A stretch of DNA of 64,000 bases from Halomonas sp. GD1P12 (GTDB taxonomy: Bacteria; Pseudomonadota; Gammaproteobacteria; Pseudomonadales; Halomonadaceae). Each line of letters begins with the position of its first letter. The stretch's first letter is position 1. The stretch covers positions 1,798,001 to 1,862,000 of the forward strand of contig NZ_CP107007.1 of the NCBI RefSeq assembly GCF_025725645.1. Direction: 5' to 3'. Position numbers and translations under genes: made by a program. Below, piece after piece: positions 10,380 to 20,737 of this stretch. A model generated the notes under the pieces. The model had not been told where the DNA came from, did not search any database, and saw only the letters and a program-made list of their open reading frames with translations.

Positions 10380-11099
10380 ATGGCGTGGACACGTTGGGTT
10401 TTGACGGCCGGTAGCTGGCTCAAGAGGGCGCTGCCGGGCTACTGCGCTTTTTGCCTGTCGTCTCACGCGCGTATCGAGGGCTGGTGCGATGAGTGTTTTG
10501 CGCTGTTAAAGCATAACGATGCCGGCTGCCCCCGCTGTAAAGAGCCGTTAACGTCCTTCGACCATCAGACAAGCGCCCGGCTTTGCGGCCACTGCCTGAG
10601 TGCGCCGCCAGCGTTTACCGTGACCACGGCGGAATATCTTTACGACGGGGCCGTCAAGGCGCTGGTGCGCGACTTCAAGTTTCAGGCCTCGCCCCGCGCG
10701 GGGACGCTGTTGGTCGAGCTGATGCTCGCAAAGCCGCCGGCGCAGTTGGGGCAGGCGCTGCTGCCAGTACCCATGCACCCCGGCCGTGCTCGTGAGCGCG
10801 GCTTCAACCAGGCCCACTGGTTGGCCCATGAGCTTTCGCGGCGGCTCTCACTGCCCTTGCTTGGCGCCACCTGTGTCAAGCAGTTGCCCTCGCAGCGTAC
10901 GCTTGGCCGCCGCCAGCGGGCGGCCAACTTGAAGGGGGCGTTTCGACTATCTGCGCCGCTGCCGGCGCACCTCACTATCATCGACGATGTCGTCACCACC
11001 GGCGCGACCGCCCACGAACTCGCGCGGCTGGCGCTTGAGCAGGGCGCTGAACGGGTCGACCTTTGGGCGCCGGCGCGGACGCCGCTGGGCAACAGCTGA
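10380..11099 (+). CDS. comF: ComF family protein (phosphoribosyltransferase-like)
   Basis: A 239-residue ComF/GntX-type protein. The N terminus has zinc-ribbon-like cysteine pairs (CAFC, CDEC, CPRC, CGHC between about residues 21 and 80). The C terminus has the phosphoribosyltransferase signature LTIIDDVVTTGATAHELA (about residues 199-216) and a basic QRTLGRRQRAANLKGAF stretch. Such proteins are linked to DNA uptake in competent bacteria, and type IV pilus genes lie elsewhere in this window. I chose the ATG at 10380, which has GGGAGGG upstream; the longer open frame runs antisense through the tRNA and is not coding. Confidence 0.88.
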   Translation: MAWTRWVLTAGSWLKRALPGYCAFCLSSHARIEGWCDECFALLKHNDAGCPRCKEPLTSFDHQTSARLCGHCLSAPPAFTVTTAEYLYDGAVKALVRDFKFQASPRAGTLLVELMLAKPPAQLGQALLPVPMHPGRARERGFNQAHWLAHELSRRLSLPLLGATCVKQLPSQRTLGRRQRAANLKGAFRLSAPLPAHLTIIDDVVTTGATAHELARLALEQGAERVDLWAPARTPLGNS

Positions 11100-11130
11100 T
11101 AGAATCCAAGTTTTGTTCAGGAACTCTCTT

Positions 11131-12126
11131 ATGGTCGATGCGATGGCCAATGCCACGGCCCATGACTTTAGCGCGCTTTCCCCGGACGTCGTCATGTCTG
11201 CCGTGGAATCCGTCGGTGTCTATCCGGCCGTCGAGCCCTTCGCGCTCAACAGCTACGAAAACCGCGTGCTGATGTTTCAGGACGACGACCGAGCGCGCTG
11301 GGTGGTGAAGTTTTACCGCCCGGCGCGCTGGTCAAACGCGGCGATCCAGGAAGAGCACGATTTTCTCACCGAGCTCGACCGGGCTCGTGTGCCGGTAAGC
11401 GCCCCCTGGCGCAATGACGAAGGCCAATCGCTTTTCGAGTATCAAGGGCTTCGCTTTGCCCTGTTTCGCCAGTGCGCCGGGCAGGCGCCGGAGCTCGACA
11501 ACCCGGCGCACCTCTTTGCGCTTGGTGAAGCGCTGGGGGCGCTTCACGAGCAGGGCGCCCAGCGCGTTTTCGTGCATCGCCACACGTTCGACGTCGACGC
11601 CGACATCGAGGATGCAAGGGGACGGGTGCTGGCAAGCGACCGGCTCGATGCGCAGCAGCGCCGGGCCTATTCGAGCGCGGTCGATAAAACCCTGACCGCG
11701 CTTGCGCGCTGCGACTGGGCCAGCGCTCCCTTGATTCGCATCCACGGCGACTGCCATCTTGGCAACGTACTTGGCCGCGATGAGCACTTTACGCTGGTGG
11801 ATTTCGACGACGCCATGATGGCGCCGGCGATTCAGGACGTCTGGATGCTTCTGCCCGAGGACGAGCAGGGGTGGCAGGCGAGGCTAAGCGAGGTCGTCGA
11901 AGGCTACGAGCAGAGCCGGCCCTTTCCGAGCGAGCAGTTAACGCTCATCGAGCCGCTGCGCGCCTACCGGCTGATTCGCTACACCGCCTGGCTCGTGTCG
12001 CGCTGGAGCGATCCGGCCTTTCCCCGCGCCTTTCCCTGGGTGGGCGATAACGGCTACTGGGATCAGCACATTCGCCAGCTCGAACAGCAGCTGTTGCAGC
12101 TCGAGCAGCCGCGCTGGCTGGCTTGA
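11131..12126 (+). CDS. srkA: Stress response kinase A (SrkA/YihE family)
   Basis: A 331-residue aminoglycoside-phosphotransferase-fold protein kinase, close to the 328 residues of E. coli SrkA. The catalytic IHGDCHLGNVLG loop (about residues 206-217) and the metal-binding LVDFDDAMMAPAIQD (about 223-237) are intact. The N terminus has the family NSYENRVLMFQ stretch (about 39-49). SrkA in E. coli limits programmed cell death under stress and phosphorylates protein substrates. The ATG at 11131 has AGGA upstream. It lies 31 bp after comF on the same strand, so both may share a transcript. Confidence 0.9.
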   Translation: MVDAMANATAHDFSALSPDVVMSAVESVGVYPAVEPFALNSYENRVLMFQDDDRARWVVKFYRPARWSNAAIQEEHDFLTELDRARVPVSAPWRNDEGQSLFEYQGLRFALFRQCAGQAPELDNPAHLFALGEALGALHEQGAQRVFVHRHTFDVDADIEDARGRVLASDRLDAQQRRAYSSAVDKTLTALARCDWASAPLIRIHGDCHLGNVLGRDEHFTLVDFDDAMMAPAIQDVWMLLPEDEQGWQARLSEVVEGYEQSRPFPSEQLTLIEPLRAYRLIRYTAWLVSRWSDPAFPRAFPWVGDNGYWDQHIRQLEQQLLQLEQPRWLA

Positions 12127-12278
12127 CGTTTTACCGCTCGATGTCGGGATGTGGATGTTTCGTCACGCTTTTTGAACGGCTTGACTCTGCCTTCCCCGCG
12201 CCGGGTAGGGTAAAATGCGCCCAGCATACTGCTTATCTATTCACTGCTGTCCGAAAGCCAGGTTGAACGAGGCTCATC

Positions 12279-12830
12279 ATGACCGATGACATTGCAAAGA
12301 ACTATCGCGACATTATTACCGCGCTCGGCGAGGACCCCGACCGGGAAGGACTGCGCGATACCCCGACCCGTGCCGCCAAGGCGATGCAGTTTCTCAATGC
12401 GGGTTATAAAACGTCATTGGACGAAATCATCAACAACGCCGTATTCGAGTCGCAGACCGACGAAATGGTGCTGGTGAAAGACATCGAGCTCTACTCGATG
12501 TGCGAGCATCACCTTTTGCCGTTCATCGGCAAGTGCCACATTGCTTACCTGCCGGATGGCAAGGTGCTCGGGCTCTCCAAGTTCGCGCGTATCGTCGACA
12601 TGTACGCCCGGCGCATGCAGATCCAGGAGAACCTGACCCGCGAGATCGCCGAAACGGTGCAGGAAGTGACCGGTGCCAAGGGCGTGGGCGTGGTGATCGA
12701 GGCGCGTCATCTGTGCATGATGATGCGCGGGGTCGAAAAGCAGAACTCCAGTATGACCACCTCGGTCATGCTCGGGCGCTTTAGAAGCAGTCAGGCCACG
12801 CGCCAGGAGTTTTTGACTTTGGTTAACTGA
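12279..12830 (+). CDS. folE: GTP cyclohydrolase I
   Basis: This 183-residue enzyme converts GTP to 7,8-dihydroneopterin triphosphate, the first step of folate synthesis and also of queuosine precursor supply. It shows the zinc-binding [20 protein letters not shown] segment (about residues 73-92) and the second zinc cysteine in [14 protein letters not shown] (about 143-156). It starts at the ATG after GAGGCTCATC and stands alone, with about 150 bp of untranslated sequence upstream. Confidence 0.95.
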   Translation: MTDDIAKNYRDIITALGEDPDREGLRDTPTRAAKAMQFLNAGYKTSLDEIINNAVFESQTDEMVLVKDIELYSMCEHHLLPFIGKCHIAYLPDGKVLGLSKFARIVDMYARRMQIQENLTREIAETVQEVTGAKGVGVVIEARHLCMMMRGVEKQNSSMTTSVMLGRFRSSQATRQEFLTLVN

Positions 12831-12966
12831 GTCGGCTTGGCCTTACGAAAATGTGCGATGGGTCGGGTAAACATTTGGTCAAACGCATCGATTCGTCCTA
12901 GCATGACATGTTTAGCTCGATAGAGAGTTTGGCCAATAGCGACCACCTTTCGGTCAGGAGTATGTC

Positions 12967-14427
12967 ATGGAAGCGCTCAAGGAAACCGAACTGTACTGCC
13001 CCTTTGCCTATATCGACGGCAGCTGGGTCGCCGCGGACAGCGGCGAGCAGATCAACGTCATCAATCCGGCGACCGGCGAGAGCATGGGAGACATGCCGCG
13101 TCTGGGCCGGGCGGAAACCGAGCGTGCGATCGACGCCGCCGATCGCGCGCTCCCCGCCTGGCGGGCGATGACCGCCCAGGAGCGTTCGGATCTGCTGTTC
13201 AAATGGTTCGATCTGATGATGGAGCATCAGCACGATCTGGCCGTTTTGATGACCCATGAGCAGGGCAAGCCGGTCAAGGAAGCCGAAGGCGAGATCGCTT
13301 ACGCGGCGAGCTTCATTCGCTGGTTTGCCGAAGAGGCAAGGCGCATCTACGGCGAAACCATTCCGGCCACGAGCGCCAACCAGCGCATCGTGGTGACCAA
13401 ACAGCCGGTCGGCGTGGTCGGCGCCATCACTCCCTGGAATTTCCCGGCCGCCATGATTACCCGCAAAGCGGGCGCGGCGCTGGCCGCTGGCTGTACCATC
13501 GTGGTCAAGCCCGCCAGCCAAACGCCGTTTTCCGCCACCGCACTTGCGCTTTTGGCCGAGCGTGCGGGCATTCCCCGGGGGGTGTTCAACGTGGTGCCGG
13601 GGAGCGCCAGCGAGATCGCCGCAGCGCTGACCGAGTCCCCCAAGGTCCGCAAGATCACTTTCACCGGCTCCACTGAGGTGGGCCGCGACCTGATGGCCAA
13701 GGCCTCTCAACACATCCAGAAAATTTCGCTGGAGCTGGGCGGTAATGCGCCGTTCATCGTGTTCGAGGATGCGGACCTGGACGCCGCTGTCGAAGGCGCC
13801 ATGGCGGCCAAGTTTCGCAACGCCGGCCAAACCTGCGTCTGTACCAACCGTTTTCTGGTGCAGTCCAGCGTCATCAACGCCTTCTGTGAAAAGCTCGCGG
13901 CGGCGATGAACAGCGAATTGCACGTCGGTGATGGCACAAAACCCGACATCAACATCGGCCCGCTGATCGACGATAACGCGGTCAAGAAGGTGAGCGAGCA
14001 CGTTCAGGACGCGGTGGACAAGGGCGGCGAGCTGCTGCTCGGCGGTCAGCCGCATCCGCTCGGTGGTAATTTCTTCACCCCGACGCTGATCAGCTTCGCT
14101 AACGACTCGATGAAAGTGGCCCGTGAAGAGACGTTCGGCCCGCTGGCGGCGGTCTTTCCTTTCGATGACGAAGAGACCGCCATCGAAATGGCCAACGATA
14201 CCCAGTACGGACTTGCCTCCTACTTCTATTCGAAGGATCTGGCGCGCGTTTGGCGGGTCGCCGAGGCGCTGGAGTACGGCATGGTCGGTATCAACACCGG
14301 TTTGATCTCCAACGCGGCGGCACCGTTTGGCGGCGTGAAGGCGTCGGGCCTGGGTCGAGAGGGCGGTCATCAGGGCCTGGAGGAGTACCTGGAGACCAAG
14401 TATCTGTGTATCGATCTGGGAAACTGA
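12967..14427 (+). CDS. gabD: Succinate-semialdehyde dehydrogenase, GabD type
   Basis: A 486-residue aldehyde dehydrogenase. It has the NAD(P)-binding TPWNFPAAMITRK (about residues 155-167), the FTGSTEVGRDLM stretch (about 235-246), the glutamate in LELGGNAPFIVFEDAD (about 257-272) and the catalytic cysteine in NAGQTCVCTNRFLVQ (about 286-300). It also has EETFGPLAAVFPF, typical of GabD. It oxidises succinate semialdehyde to succinate in GABA degradation. AGGAG precedes the ATG. No gabT aminotransferase or GABA permease is adjacent, so it may serve putrescine or other semialdehyde pathways. Confidence 0.88.
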   Translation: MEALKETELYCPFAYIDGSWVAADSGEQINVINPATGESMGDMPRLGRAETERAIDAADRALPAWRAMTAQERSDLLFKWFDLMMEHQHDLAVLMTHEQGKPVKEAEGEIAYAASFIRWFAEEARRIYGETIPATSANQRIVVTKQPVGVVGAITPWNFPAAMITRKAGAALAAGCTIVVKPASQTPFSATALALLAERAGIPRGVFNVVPGSASEIAAALTESPKVRKITFTGSTEVGRDLMAKASQHIQKISLELGGNAPFIVFEDADLDAAVEGAMAAKFRNAGQTCVCTNRFLVQSSVINAFCEKLAAAMNSELHVGDGTKPDINIGPLIDDNAVKKVSEHVQDAVDKGGELLLGGQPHPLGGNFFTPTLISFANDSMKVAREETFGPLAAVFPFDDEETAIEMANDTQYGLASYFYSKDLARVWRVAEALEYGMVGINTGLISNAAAPFGGVKASGLGREGGHQGLEEYLETKYLCIDLGN

Positions 14428-14450
14428 CGTTCGATACTGCTTTCTCGATG

Positions 14451-14482
14451 AAAAAAGCCCGGGCATTCGCCCGGGCTTTTTG
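14451..14482. terminator. Bidirectional Rho-independent terminator (gabD / purH)
   Basis: A perfect 13-bp stem (arms 14452-14464 and 14469-14481) with an ATTC loop has an A-run on one side and a T-run on the other. It lies between the convergent gabD and purH. Confidence 0.93.
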
Positions 14483-14528
14483 ATTTAGCGGTATCGCGCG
14501 CGGCGATGTCGCTTGGCTCAGCGCCACG

Positions 14529-16121
14529 TTAGTGGCGGAAGTGGCGCATGCCGGTAAAGACCATGGCGATATCGGCCTCATCGGCGGCGTCGATCACCTC
14601 CTGGTCGCGCATGGAGCCGCCGGGCTGGATCACAGCGGTGATACCGGCCTTCGCCGCGGCATCGATGCCGTCGCGGAAGGGAAAGAAGGCATCAGACGCC
14701 ATGACCGAGCCGGGCACCGTAAGGCCTTCATCTTCGGCCTTGATACCGGCAATTTTGGCCGAATAAACGCGGCTCATCTGGCCCGCGCCCACGCCGATGG
14801 TCTGGCCATTTTTGGCATAGACGATGGCGTTGGATTTGACGAACTTCGCCACGCGCCAGGCGAAGAGCAAGTCACTCAGCTCCTGCTCGGTGGGGGCACG
14901 CTTGCTCACCACGGTCAGCTCGTCGCGGGTGACGCTGCCCTGGTCGAGCTCCTGTACCAGCAGACCGCCGTTGACACGCTTGTAGTCCAACGCTGCGCCC
15001 GGGTGTGCTCCAGTCAGCGGCGCGACTTCCAGAAGGCGCACGTTCTTTTTCGCCGCGACGATCTCGGCCGCTTCATCGCTGATGCCGGGGGCGATGATCA
15101 CCTCGACGAACTGGCGATCGACGATCGCCCTTGCGGTGTCGGCATCGAGCGCCACGTTGAAGGCGATGATGCCGCCAAAGGCACTGGTCGGGTCGGTGGC
15201 GAACGCCTTGTCGTAGGCCTCGAGCGCCGTGGCACCGGTGGCTACGCCGCAGGGGTTGGCGTGTTTGACGATCACGCACGCGGTTTCATCGAACGCCTTG
15301 ACCGCCTCGAAGGCCGCGTCGGTATCCGCCACGTTGTTGTAGGAGAGCGGCTTGCCCTGGCGAATCACGGCGGTGGCCACGCTCGGCTCGCTGGCATCGG
15401 GGTCGATGTAGAACGCCGCCTGCTGATGCGGGTTCTCGCCGTAGCGCATGTCCTGTTTCTTTTCGAGCTGCAGATTGAAGGTGCGGGCGAACGCGGCGTC
15501 GCTGTCGCTGACCTTGCGACCCAGGTAGTTGGCAATGGCGCCATCGTAGCTGGCGGTATGCTCGAAGGCCCTGACCGCCAGGTCGAAGCGAGTGGCGTCG
15601 CTTACCGCGCCGTTTTGGACGGCCATTTCACCGAGTACGCGGGCGTAGTCGTCGGCGTTGACGACGATGGTGGTGTAGGCGTGGTTCTTGGCGCAGGCAC
15701 GCACCATCGTCGGCCCGCCGATATCGATATTCTCGATGGCGTCCATCAGGGTGCAGTCGTCGCGGGCGACGGTCGCGGCGAAGGGGTAAAGATTCACCAC
15801 CACCATGTCGATCGGGTCGATGTCGTTTTCGGCCATTACCGCATCGTCCTGGCCGCGGCGGGCCAGAATGCCGCCGTGAATTTTCGGGTGCAGGGTCTTG
15901 ACGCGGCCGTCCATGATTTCGGGAAAGCCGGTATGCTCGGACACTTCCTGAACCTCGACGCCGTTTTCCTGCAAGAGGCGGAAGGTGCCACCGGTGGAGA
16001 GCAGGGCGACGCCTTGCTCGACCAGCCCTTTGGCGAAGTCGACGATGCCGGTTTTATCGGAGACGCTGAGAAGGGCGCGGCGAACGGGGGTGGGGGTGCT
16101 ATCTGCCATTGGGGTGCTCAT
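14529..16121 (-). CDS. purH: Bifunctional AICAR formyltransferase / IMP cyclohydrolase
   Basis: A 530-residue PurH carrying out the last two steps of purine synthesis. The N-terminal cyclohydrolase domain (about residues 14-150) has [18 protein letters not shown]. The C-terminal transformylase has the catalytic lysine and histidine in [12 protein letters not shown] (about residues 283-294) and the [20 protein letters not shown] segment (about 437-456). The ATG at 16109 is an equally plausible start, four residues in. It lies downstream of fis, separated by a terminator. Fis-purH proximity is common in this group. Confidence 0.96.
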   Translation of the reverse strand: MSTPMADSTPTPVRRALLSVSDKTGIVDFAKGLVEQGVALLSTGGTFRLLQENGVEVQEVSEHTGFPEIMDGRVKTLHPKIHGGILARRGQDDAVMAENDIDPIDMVVVNLYPFAATVARDDCTLMDAIENIDIGGPTMVRACAKNHAYTTIVVNADDYARVLGEMAVQNGAVSDATRFDLAVRAFEHTASYDGAIANYLGRKVSDSDAAFARTFNLQLEKKQDMRYGENPHQQAAFYIDPDASEPSVATAVIRQGKPLSYNNVADTDAAFEAVKAFDETACVIVKHANPCGVATGATALEAYDKAFATDPTSAFGGIIAFNVALDADTARAIVDRQFVEVIIAPGISDEAAEIVAAKKNVRLLEVAPLTGAHPGAALDYKRVNGGLLVQELDQGSVTRDELTVVSKRAPTEQELSDLLFAWRVAKFVKSNAIVYAKNGQTIGVGAGQMSRVYSAKIAGIKAEDEGLTVPGSVMASDAFFPFRDGIDAAAKAGITAVIQPGGSMRDQEVIDAADEADIAMVFTGMRHFRH

Positions 16122-16150
16122 GGAAGTTAGGGATAAAAAGAGTCAGGGAT

Positions 16151-16182
16151 TAAAAACGACGACGCCCCACTCAAGGGGCGTC
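16151..16182 (-). terminator. Rho-independent terminator overlapping the end of fis
   Basis: On the minus strand an 8-bp perfect stem (arms 16175-16182 and 16161-16168, 6-nt loop) is followed after a few bases by five T residues (16152-16156). The stem includes the last codons and stop of fis, so the dusB-fis transcript probably ends here and purH needs its own promoter or read-through. Confidence 0.75.
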
Positions 16183-16485
16183 ACTTTCAATAAGACCGTA
16201 CTGCTTGAGTTTTTTGCGCAGCGTACCGCGGTTAAGGCCCAGCACGTCGGCGGCGCGAGTCTGGTTGCCGTCGGTGTGATCCATCACGCAGGCCAGAAGC
16301 GGCGCCTCTACTTCGGCCATCACCATGGCGTACAGATCAGTTGCCTGACTGCCATCGAGATGCTCGAAGTAACGGCGCATCGCGCTCTCTACGGCTTCTC
16401 TGAGCGGCTGAGGTGGCTCCTGCGCCCCTGAAGGCGGATGGCCAAGCGGGGTCAATTCGCTGTTCATCAAGAAACGTTCGTTCAT
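16171..16485 (-). CDS. fis: DNA-binding protein Fis
   Basis: A 104-residue nucleoid-associated protein. Its C-terminal helix-turn-helix, [20 protein letters not shown] (about residues 75-94), is almost the standard Fis sequence, as is the YFEHLDG dimer segment near residue 39. It bends DNA and regulates rRNA and many other promoters. The ATG overlaps the dusB stop as ATGA, so translation is coupled to dusB, matching the dusB-fis operon of E. coli. An internal ATG at residue 7 is possible. Confidence 0.96.
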   Translation of the reverse strand: MNERFLMNSELTPLGHPPSGAQEPPQPLREAVESAMRRYFEHLDGSQATDLYAMVMAEVEAPLLACVMDHTDGNQTRAADVLGLNRGTLRKKLKQYGLIESDAP

Positions 16486-17522
16486 GCAGCATGGCTTCCT
16501 TTAGCGAGCAGGTGCGCCGCGGCGTCTGGTGTCATTGCTTTGTCGATCCATTCGAACTGGGCCTGTGGCGTACCGAGCGCGTTGAATTGTTGTTTTAGGG
16601 TCTTGCGTTGGGCGCTATCAAAGCGCGTATCCTCATCGAGGTACCAGCCAAGGTGTTTGCGCGCGATGCGAACGCCCATGGTATCGCCATAGAAGGCGTG
16701 CAGGGCCTTTATATGTTCATCGAGTACGTCGCGCCGGGTGGCAAGCGGCGGCGTCTCGAGCCGCTCGCCGTACGCCAGGTAGTGATTGATCTGCTCGAAA
16801 ATCCACGGGTTACCCTGTGCGGCGCGACCGACCATCAGCGCGTCGGCGCCGGTGTGGCGCAAAACGAACGCGGCCTTCTCTGGCGAGGTGATATCCCCGT
16901 TGGCGATCACGGGAATCGACAGCCTTGATTTGACCTCGGCGATGGTGTCGTACTCGGCCAATCCAGTATAGCGCTGTTCGCGGTGACGGCCATGGATCGC
17001 CAGCGCCTGAATGCCGCTGGATTCGGCAAGCCTGGCAACGGCCAGCGCGTTGTTGGAGTCGGCACACCAGCCGGTGCGAATCTTGAGCGTCACCGGAATG
17101 TCCACCGCGCCGACTACGGCCTCGAGAATCTCGGCGACCAGCGCCTCATCACGCATCAGTGCCGAGCCTGCTGCCTTGTTGCACACTTTTTTGGCCGGAC
17201 ACCCCATATTGATATCGATCACCTGGGCGCCGAGCTCGGCATTGAGCCTCGCGGCATTGGCGAGCATCGCGGCGTCACCGCCAGCGATCTGCACCACGCG
17301 AGGTGAGGGCTCGCCCTGATGATCCATGCGCAGGCGCGATTTACGGGTGTTCCAAAGCGAGGGGTCGGCGGTGACCATCTCGCCCACGACCCAGCCCGCG
17401 CCAAGGCGCCGGCAGAGCCTGCGAAACGGGCGGTCGGTCACGCCAGCCATTGGCGCCAGCATGACCGGGCTTTGCAGCTGGTAGTCGCCGATGGTCAAAA
17501 GCGTTGAAGAAGGTCGCGTCAT
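16482..17522 (-). CDS. dusB: tRNA-dihydrouridine synthase B
   Basis: This FMN-dependent reductase of 346 residues makes dihydrouridine in tRNA. It shows the flavin-binding [16 protein letters not shown] near the N terminus and the catalytic cysteine in [18 protein letters not shown] (about residues 105-122). It also shows [13 protein letters not shown] (about 177-189) and the phosphate-binding [16 protein letters not shown] chose the ATG at 17522; a TTG six codons earlier is open in the same frame. It is coupled to fis by an ATGA overlap. Confidence 0.94.
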   Translation of the reverse strand: MTRPSSTLLTIGDYQLQSPVMLAPMAGVTDRPFRRLCRRLGAGWVVGEMVTADPSLWNTRKSRLRMDHQGEPSPRVVQIAGGDAAMLANAARLNAELGAQVIDINMGCPAKKVCNKAAGSALMRDEALVAEILEAVVGAVDIPVTLKIRTGWCADSNNALAVARLAESSGIQALAIHGRHREQRYTGLAEYDTIAEVKSRLSIPVIANGDITSPEKAAFVLRHTGADALMVGRAAQGNPWIFEQINHYLAYGERLETPPLATRRDVLDEHIKALHAFYGDTMGVRIARKHLGWYLDEDTRFDSAQRKTLKQQFNALGTPQAQFEWIDKAMTPDAAAHLLAKGSHAA

Positions 17523-17606
17523 GGTGTTGGTATCGAGCAAGCGGTAGGCGCATTAAAGGGGCGTATGATACGCCGCAGCGCCGCGAGCGTGAAGGCCATG
17601 CGGCAA

Positions 17607-18518
17607 TTAACCCGGGCGCTTGCCGGTCAGCCGCACCCAGCCTTCCCTGAGGGCCGGCTCGTCGATCACGATGCCTTCGGCCTCGTAGGCTTTCACCACG
17701 TCATCGGCCTGGTTGGCCAGAATGCCGGAGAGGGCGATACGCCCGCCGGGCGCCACGTAACCTGCGATGGTGGGCGCGAGCTCGACCAGGGGGCCGGCCA
17801 GGATATTGGCGGTCACCACGGGGTAGCCTTCACCTTCGAGCTGCTCCGGGTAGTAAAGCGAGAGCCTTTCCTCGGCGATGGCGTTGCGTTCGGCGTTTTC
17901 GCGGCTGGCCTGAAGCGCCTGGGGATCGATATCGGTGCCGTCGGCGCGGGCTGCGCCCAGTTTGAGCGCGGCGATGGCGAGAATTCCCGAGCCGCAGCCA
18001 ACGTCGAGCACGGTCTTGTCATCGAGTTGCCCCTCGACGGCCAGGCCATCGAGCCACTCGAGACACAGCGCGGTGGTGGCGTGAGTACCGGTGCCGAAGG
18101 CCAGGCCCGGGTCGAGAATCAGGTTAACCGCCTGGGGCTCAGGCGGCTCGTGCCAGCTCGGCACGATCCAGAGCCGCTCGCCCATTTTGAGCGGCGAGAA
18201 GTCGTCCATCCACTCGCGCTCCCAGTCACGATCGGCCAAGAGCTCGTATTCGATGGCGGGGCACGCCTCGCCAGGCATCTGTTCCGCCCAGGCCGCTTCG
18301 ATACGACCAAGCATCGCATCGACCCCTTCGAGATCGTCGTAAAGGCCGGTCAAAATGGTTTCCTGCCACAGCGGGGTGGTGCCGCGGTCGGGTTCGAACA
18401 CCGGATCGTCCTCGGCGTCCTGAAGGCCAATGGCCGTGGCGCCTTCTTCCAGCAAAAGCTCTTCGAGCAGTTCTGCCTGCTCCGGGGCAACGTGGGCGCG
18501 AAGCTGTAGCCAGGGCAT
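17607..18518 (-). CDS. prmA: Ribosomal protein L11 methyltransferase
   Basis: A 303-residue S-adenosylmethionine-dependent enzyme that trimethylates ribosomal protein L11. Motifs are VLDVGCGSGILAIAALKLGA (cofactor loop, about residues 170-189), the acidic DGTDIDPQALQASREN and the NILAGPLVELAP active-site segment (about 234-245). The N-terminal L11-recognition domain starts MPWLQLRAHV. The ATG at 18518 has GGAGAG six bases upstream. It lies 84 bp before dusB and 87 bp after accC on the same strand. Confidence 0.95.
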   Translation of the reverse strand: MPWLQLRAHVAPEQAELLEELLLEEGATAIGLQDAEDDPVFEPDRGTTPLWQETILTGLYDDLEGVDAMLGRIEAAWAEQMPGEACPAIEYELLADRDWEREWMDDFSPLKMGERLWIVPSWHEPPEPQAVNLILDPGLAFGTGTHATTALCLEWLDGLAVEGQLDDKTVLDVGCGSGILAIAALKLGAARADGTDIDPQALQASRENAERNAIAEERLSLYYPEQLEGEGYPVVTANILAGPLVELAPTIAGYVAPGGRIALSGILANQADDVVKAYEAEGIVIDEPALREGWVRLTGKRPG

Positions 18519-18564
18519 GGCACTCTCCGAAAATGGGGTCGAAATGGGATCGGGATAAACGATA

Positions 18565-18587
18565 ACGGGGTGGCCAGGCCACCCCGT
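18565..18587 (-). other. Strong hairpin between accC and prmA
   Basis: A perfect inverted repeat (arms 18565-18573 and 18579-18587, extendable inward) follows the accC stop. There is no T-run after it on the minus strand, only TTATCG. It may be an mRNA-stabilising or partial-termination hairpin that separates accBC from prmA-dusB-fis. Confidence 0.5.
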
Positions 18588-18605
18588 GTCAAGCACGCGC
18601 AGGGA

Positions 18606-19946
18606 TTAGCTGCTGAGCTTTTTCTCGAGATAGTGAATATTGACGCCGCCCTGGCGGAAGTAGCTATCGCGCACCAGGTCTTTTTGCAGGTCGATATTGG
18701 TCTTGATGCCTTCCACCAGCAGCTCGTCCAACGCGTTACGCATGCGCGTCAGCGCCGTATCGCGGCTTGCGCCCCAGGTGATCAGCTTGCCGATCAGCGA
18801 GTCGTAGTGGGGCGGTACGCTGTAGCCGGTGTACATGTGCGAGTCCATGCGCACGCCCAGGCCCCCCGGGGCGTGGAACAGCGTGACCTTGCCAGGCGAG
18901 GGCATGAACGTGCGCGCATCCTCGGCGTTGATCCGACACTCGAAGGCGTGGCCGTTGATCTGCACGTCATCCTGGGAAATCGACAGCGGCAAGCCCGAGG
19001 CGATCAGCAGCTGCTCCTTGACGATATCGACACCGGTGACCATTTCGGTGACCGGGTGTTCGACCTGCACGCGAGTGTTCATCTCGATAAAGAAGAACTC
19101 GCCGTCTTCGTAGAGAAACTCGAAAGTGCCGGCGCCGCGGTAGCCGATCTCGATGCAGGCGTCACGACACGCTTGCAGCACCTTGGCGCGCGCCTCGGGG
19201 TCGATGCCCGGTGCCGGGGCCTCTTCCAGTACCTTCTGGTGGCGGCGCTGAAGCGAGCAGTCGCGATCATAGAGATGAATGGCGTTGCCCTGACCGTCGG
19301 CCAGTACCTGGACTTCCACGTGGCGCGGACGCTCGAGGAACTTCTCCATGTACACCGTGCCGTCGCCGAACGCGGCGCTGGCTTCGGTGCGCGTCACGGT
19401 GATCGCCGAGAGCAGGTGCCCTTCGGTGTGCACCACGCGCATACCGCGACCGCCGCCGCCAGCGGCGGCCTTGATGATCACCGGGTAGCCGATGCGCTTG
19501 GCGGTCGCCAGATTGGCGGCATCGTCGTCGCCCAGTGGGCCGTCGGAGCCGGGCACGGTCGGCACGCCCGCCGCCTTCATCGACTCGATGGCGCTGACCT
19601 TGTCACCCATCAGGCGGATGGTCTCGGCGCGCGGGCCGATGAAGGTGAAACCGGAGCGCTCGACCTGCTCGGCGAAGTTGGCGTTTTCGGACAAAAAGCC
19701 GTAGCCGGGGTGTATGGCGCTCGAGTCGGTGACCTCGGCGGCGCTGATCAGCGCCGGAATGTTGAGGTAGGACTGCGCCGACGGCGCCGGCCCAATGCAG
19801 ACCGCTTCGTCGGCCAGACGCACGTGCATCAGATCCCGGTCGGCCTTGGAGTGCACCGCCACGGTCTTGATTCCGAGTTCTTTACAGGCGCGAAGTATGC
19901 GCAGGGCAATCTCGCCGCGATTCGCGATAAGTACCTTGTCCAGCAT
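18606..19946 (-). CDS. accC: Acetyl-CoA carboxylase, biotin carboxylase subunit
   Basis: A 446-residue ATP-grasp enzyme that carboxylates the biotin on AccB. It begins [20 protein letters not shown], has the glycine-rich [16 protein letters not shown] loop (about residues 157-169) and the catalytic [20 protein letters not shown] region (about 284-303), and ends in a normal C-terminal domain. I chose the ATG at 19946; a GTG four codons earlier is open but departs from the family N terminus. It follows accB by 31 bp in the accBC operon, the committed step of fatty-acid synthesis. Confidence 0.96.
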   Translation of the reverse strand: MLDKVLIANRGEIALRILRACKELGIKTVAVHSKADRDLMHVRLADEAVCIGPAPSAQSYLNIPALISAAEVTDSSAIHPGYGFLSENANFAEQVERSGFTFIGPRAETIRLMGDKVSAIESMKAAGVPTVPGSDGPLGDDDAANLATAKRIGYPVIIKAAAGGGGRGMRVVHTEGHLLSAITVTRTEASAAFGDGTVYMEKFLERPRHVEVQVLADGQGNAIHLYDRDCSLQRRHQKVLEEAPAPGIDPEARAKVLQACRDACIEIGYRGAGTFEFLYEDGEFFFIEMNTRVQVEHPVTEMVTGVDIVKEQLLIASGLPLSISQDDVQINGHAFECRINAEDARTFMPSPGKVTLFHAPGGLGVRMDSHMYTGYSVPPHYDSLIGKLITWGASRDTALTRMRNALDELLVEGIKTNIDLQKDLVRDSYFRQGGVNIHYLEKKLSS

Positions 19947-19977
19947 GGGAGAATCCACCCGTATTGAAATGAAAGAG

Positions 19978-20451
19978 TTAAGCGATGACGACCATGGGCT
20001 GGTCGAATTCCACCGGCTCGCCGTCTTCCACCAGGATGGCCTCTACCACGCCGTCGCGATCGGCTTCGATCTGGTTCATCATTTTCATCGCCTCGACGAT
20101 GCACACCGTATCGCCCTGTTTGACAGTATCGCCCACTTCGACGAAGGACTTCGCACCCGGCGCCGGGCTTCTGTAGAACGTGCCGACCATGGGCGAGTTG
20201 ACCGCTTCGCCGCGATAGCTTTTGGCCGGCGCTTCTGCGCTCGCGTCACCGCCGGAAGCGGGCGCGGCGGGGGCCGGCGCGGGCTGGGCGTGACTCGGGT
20301 AGCCATACTGCGGCATTGGCTGGGGCTGCCAGGTCGAACCGTCCGGGTGGCGGCTAATGCGTACCGACTCTTCCCCTTCCTGAATCTCGATCTCGCTGAT
20401 GTTGGACTCTTCAAGCAGTTCGATCAGTTTTTTAACCTTGCGAATATCCAT
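19978..20451 (-). CDS. accB: Biotin carboxyl carrier protein of acetyl-CoA carboxylase
   Basis: A 157-residue carrier. The N terminus is [16 protein letters not shown], followed by an Ala/Pro-rich flexible linker (about residues 50-75). The C-terminal biotinyl domain has the acceptor lysine in [16 protein letters not shown]. The ATG at 20451 is set by homology. In many gammaproteobacteria aroQ lies directly upstream, but here dsbD is the next gene and 286 bp of non-coding sequence intervene, which probably holds the accB promoter and regulatory leader. Confidence 0.95.
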   Translation of the reverse strand: MDIRKVKKLIELLEESNISEIEIQEGEESVRISRHPDGSTWQPQPMPQYGYPSHAQPAPAPAAPASGGDASAEAPAKSYRGEAVNSPMVGTFYRSPAPGAKSFVEVGDTVKQGDTVCIVEAMKMMNQIEADRDGVVEAILVEDGEPVEFDQPMVVIA

Positions 20452-20737
20452 TGCTGGGCCCCGGTAGTAGTGAACAGTGAATAAAGGCGCCCTGACGAGC
20501 CCTCGAAGGGCACGCCAAAGGGCGCAGTAAACCAAACGATAAAACCAACGAAAGGCGACACGTTAACGAACGTTACAGGCCTTTATGCCTTAAAACCGCC
20601 GCTAATGCCATTGGGAGCGGAGTTTGCCGAAAAACGCCGGCGTTGTCCAGCGTACGGCTCTCGATGGGGGCGGCCGCTGCGGCGCCAGGAATCAGTACTG
20701 CTTGAAAACGAGGGCGCCAGGAGTACGACGGTTTGCA

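Noticed and set aside
14532..16130. A long open frame opposite purH
   Set aside because: It mirrors purH exactly in extent, is Gly/His/Asp-rich low-complexity sequence and has no ribosome site.
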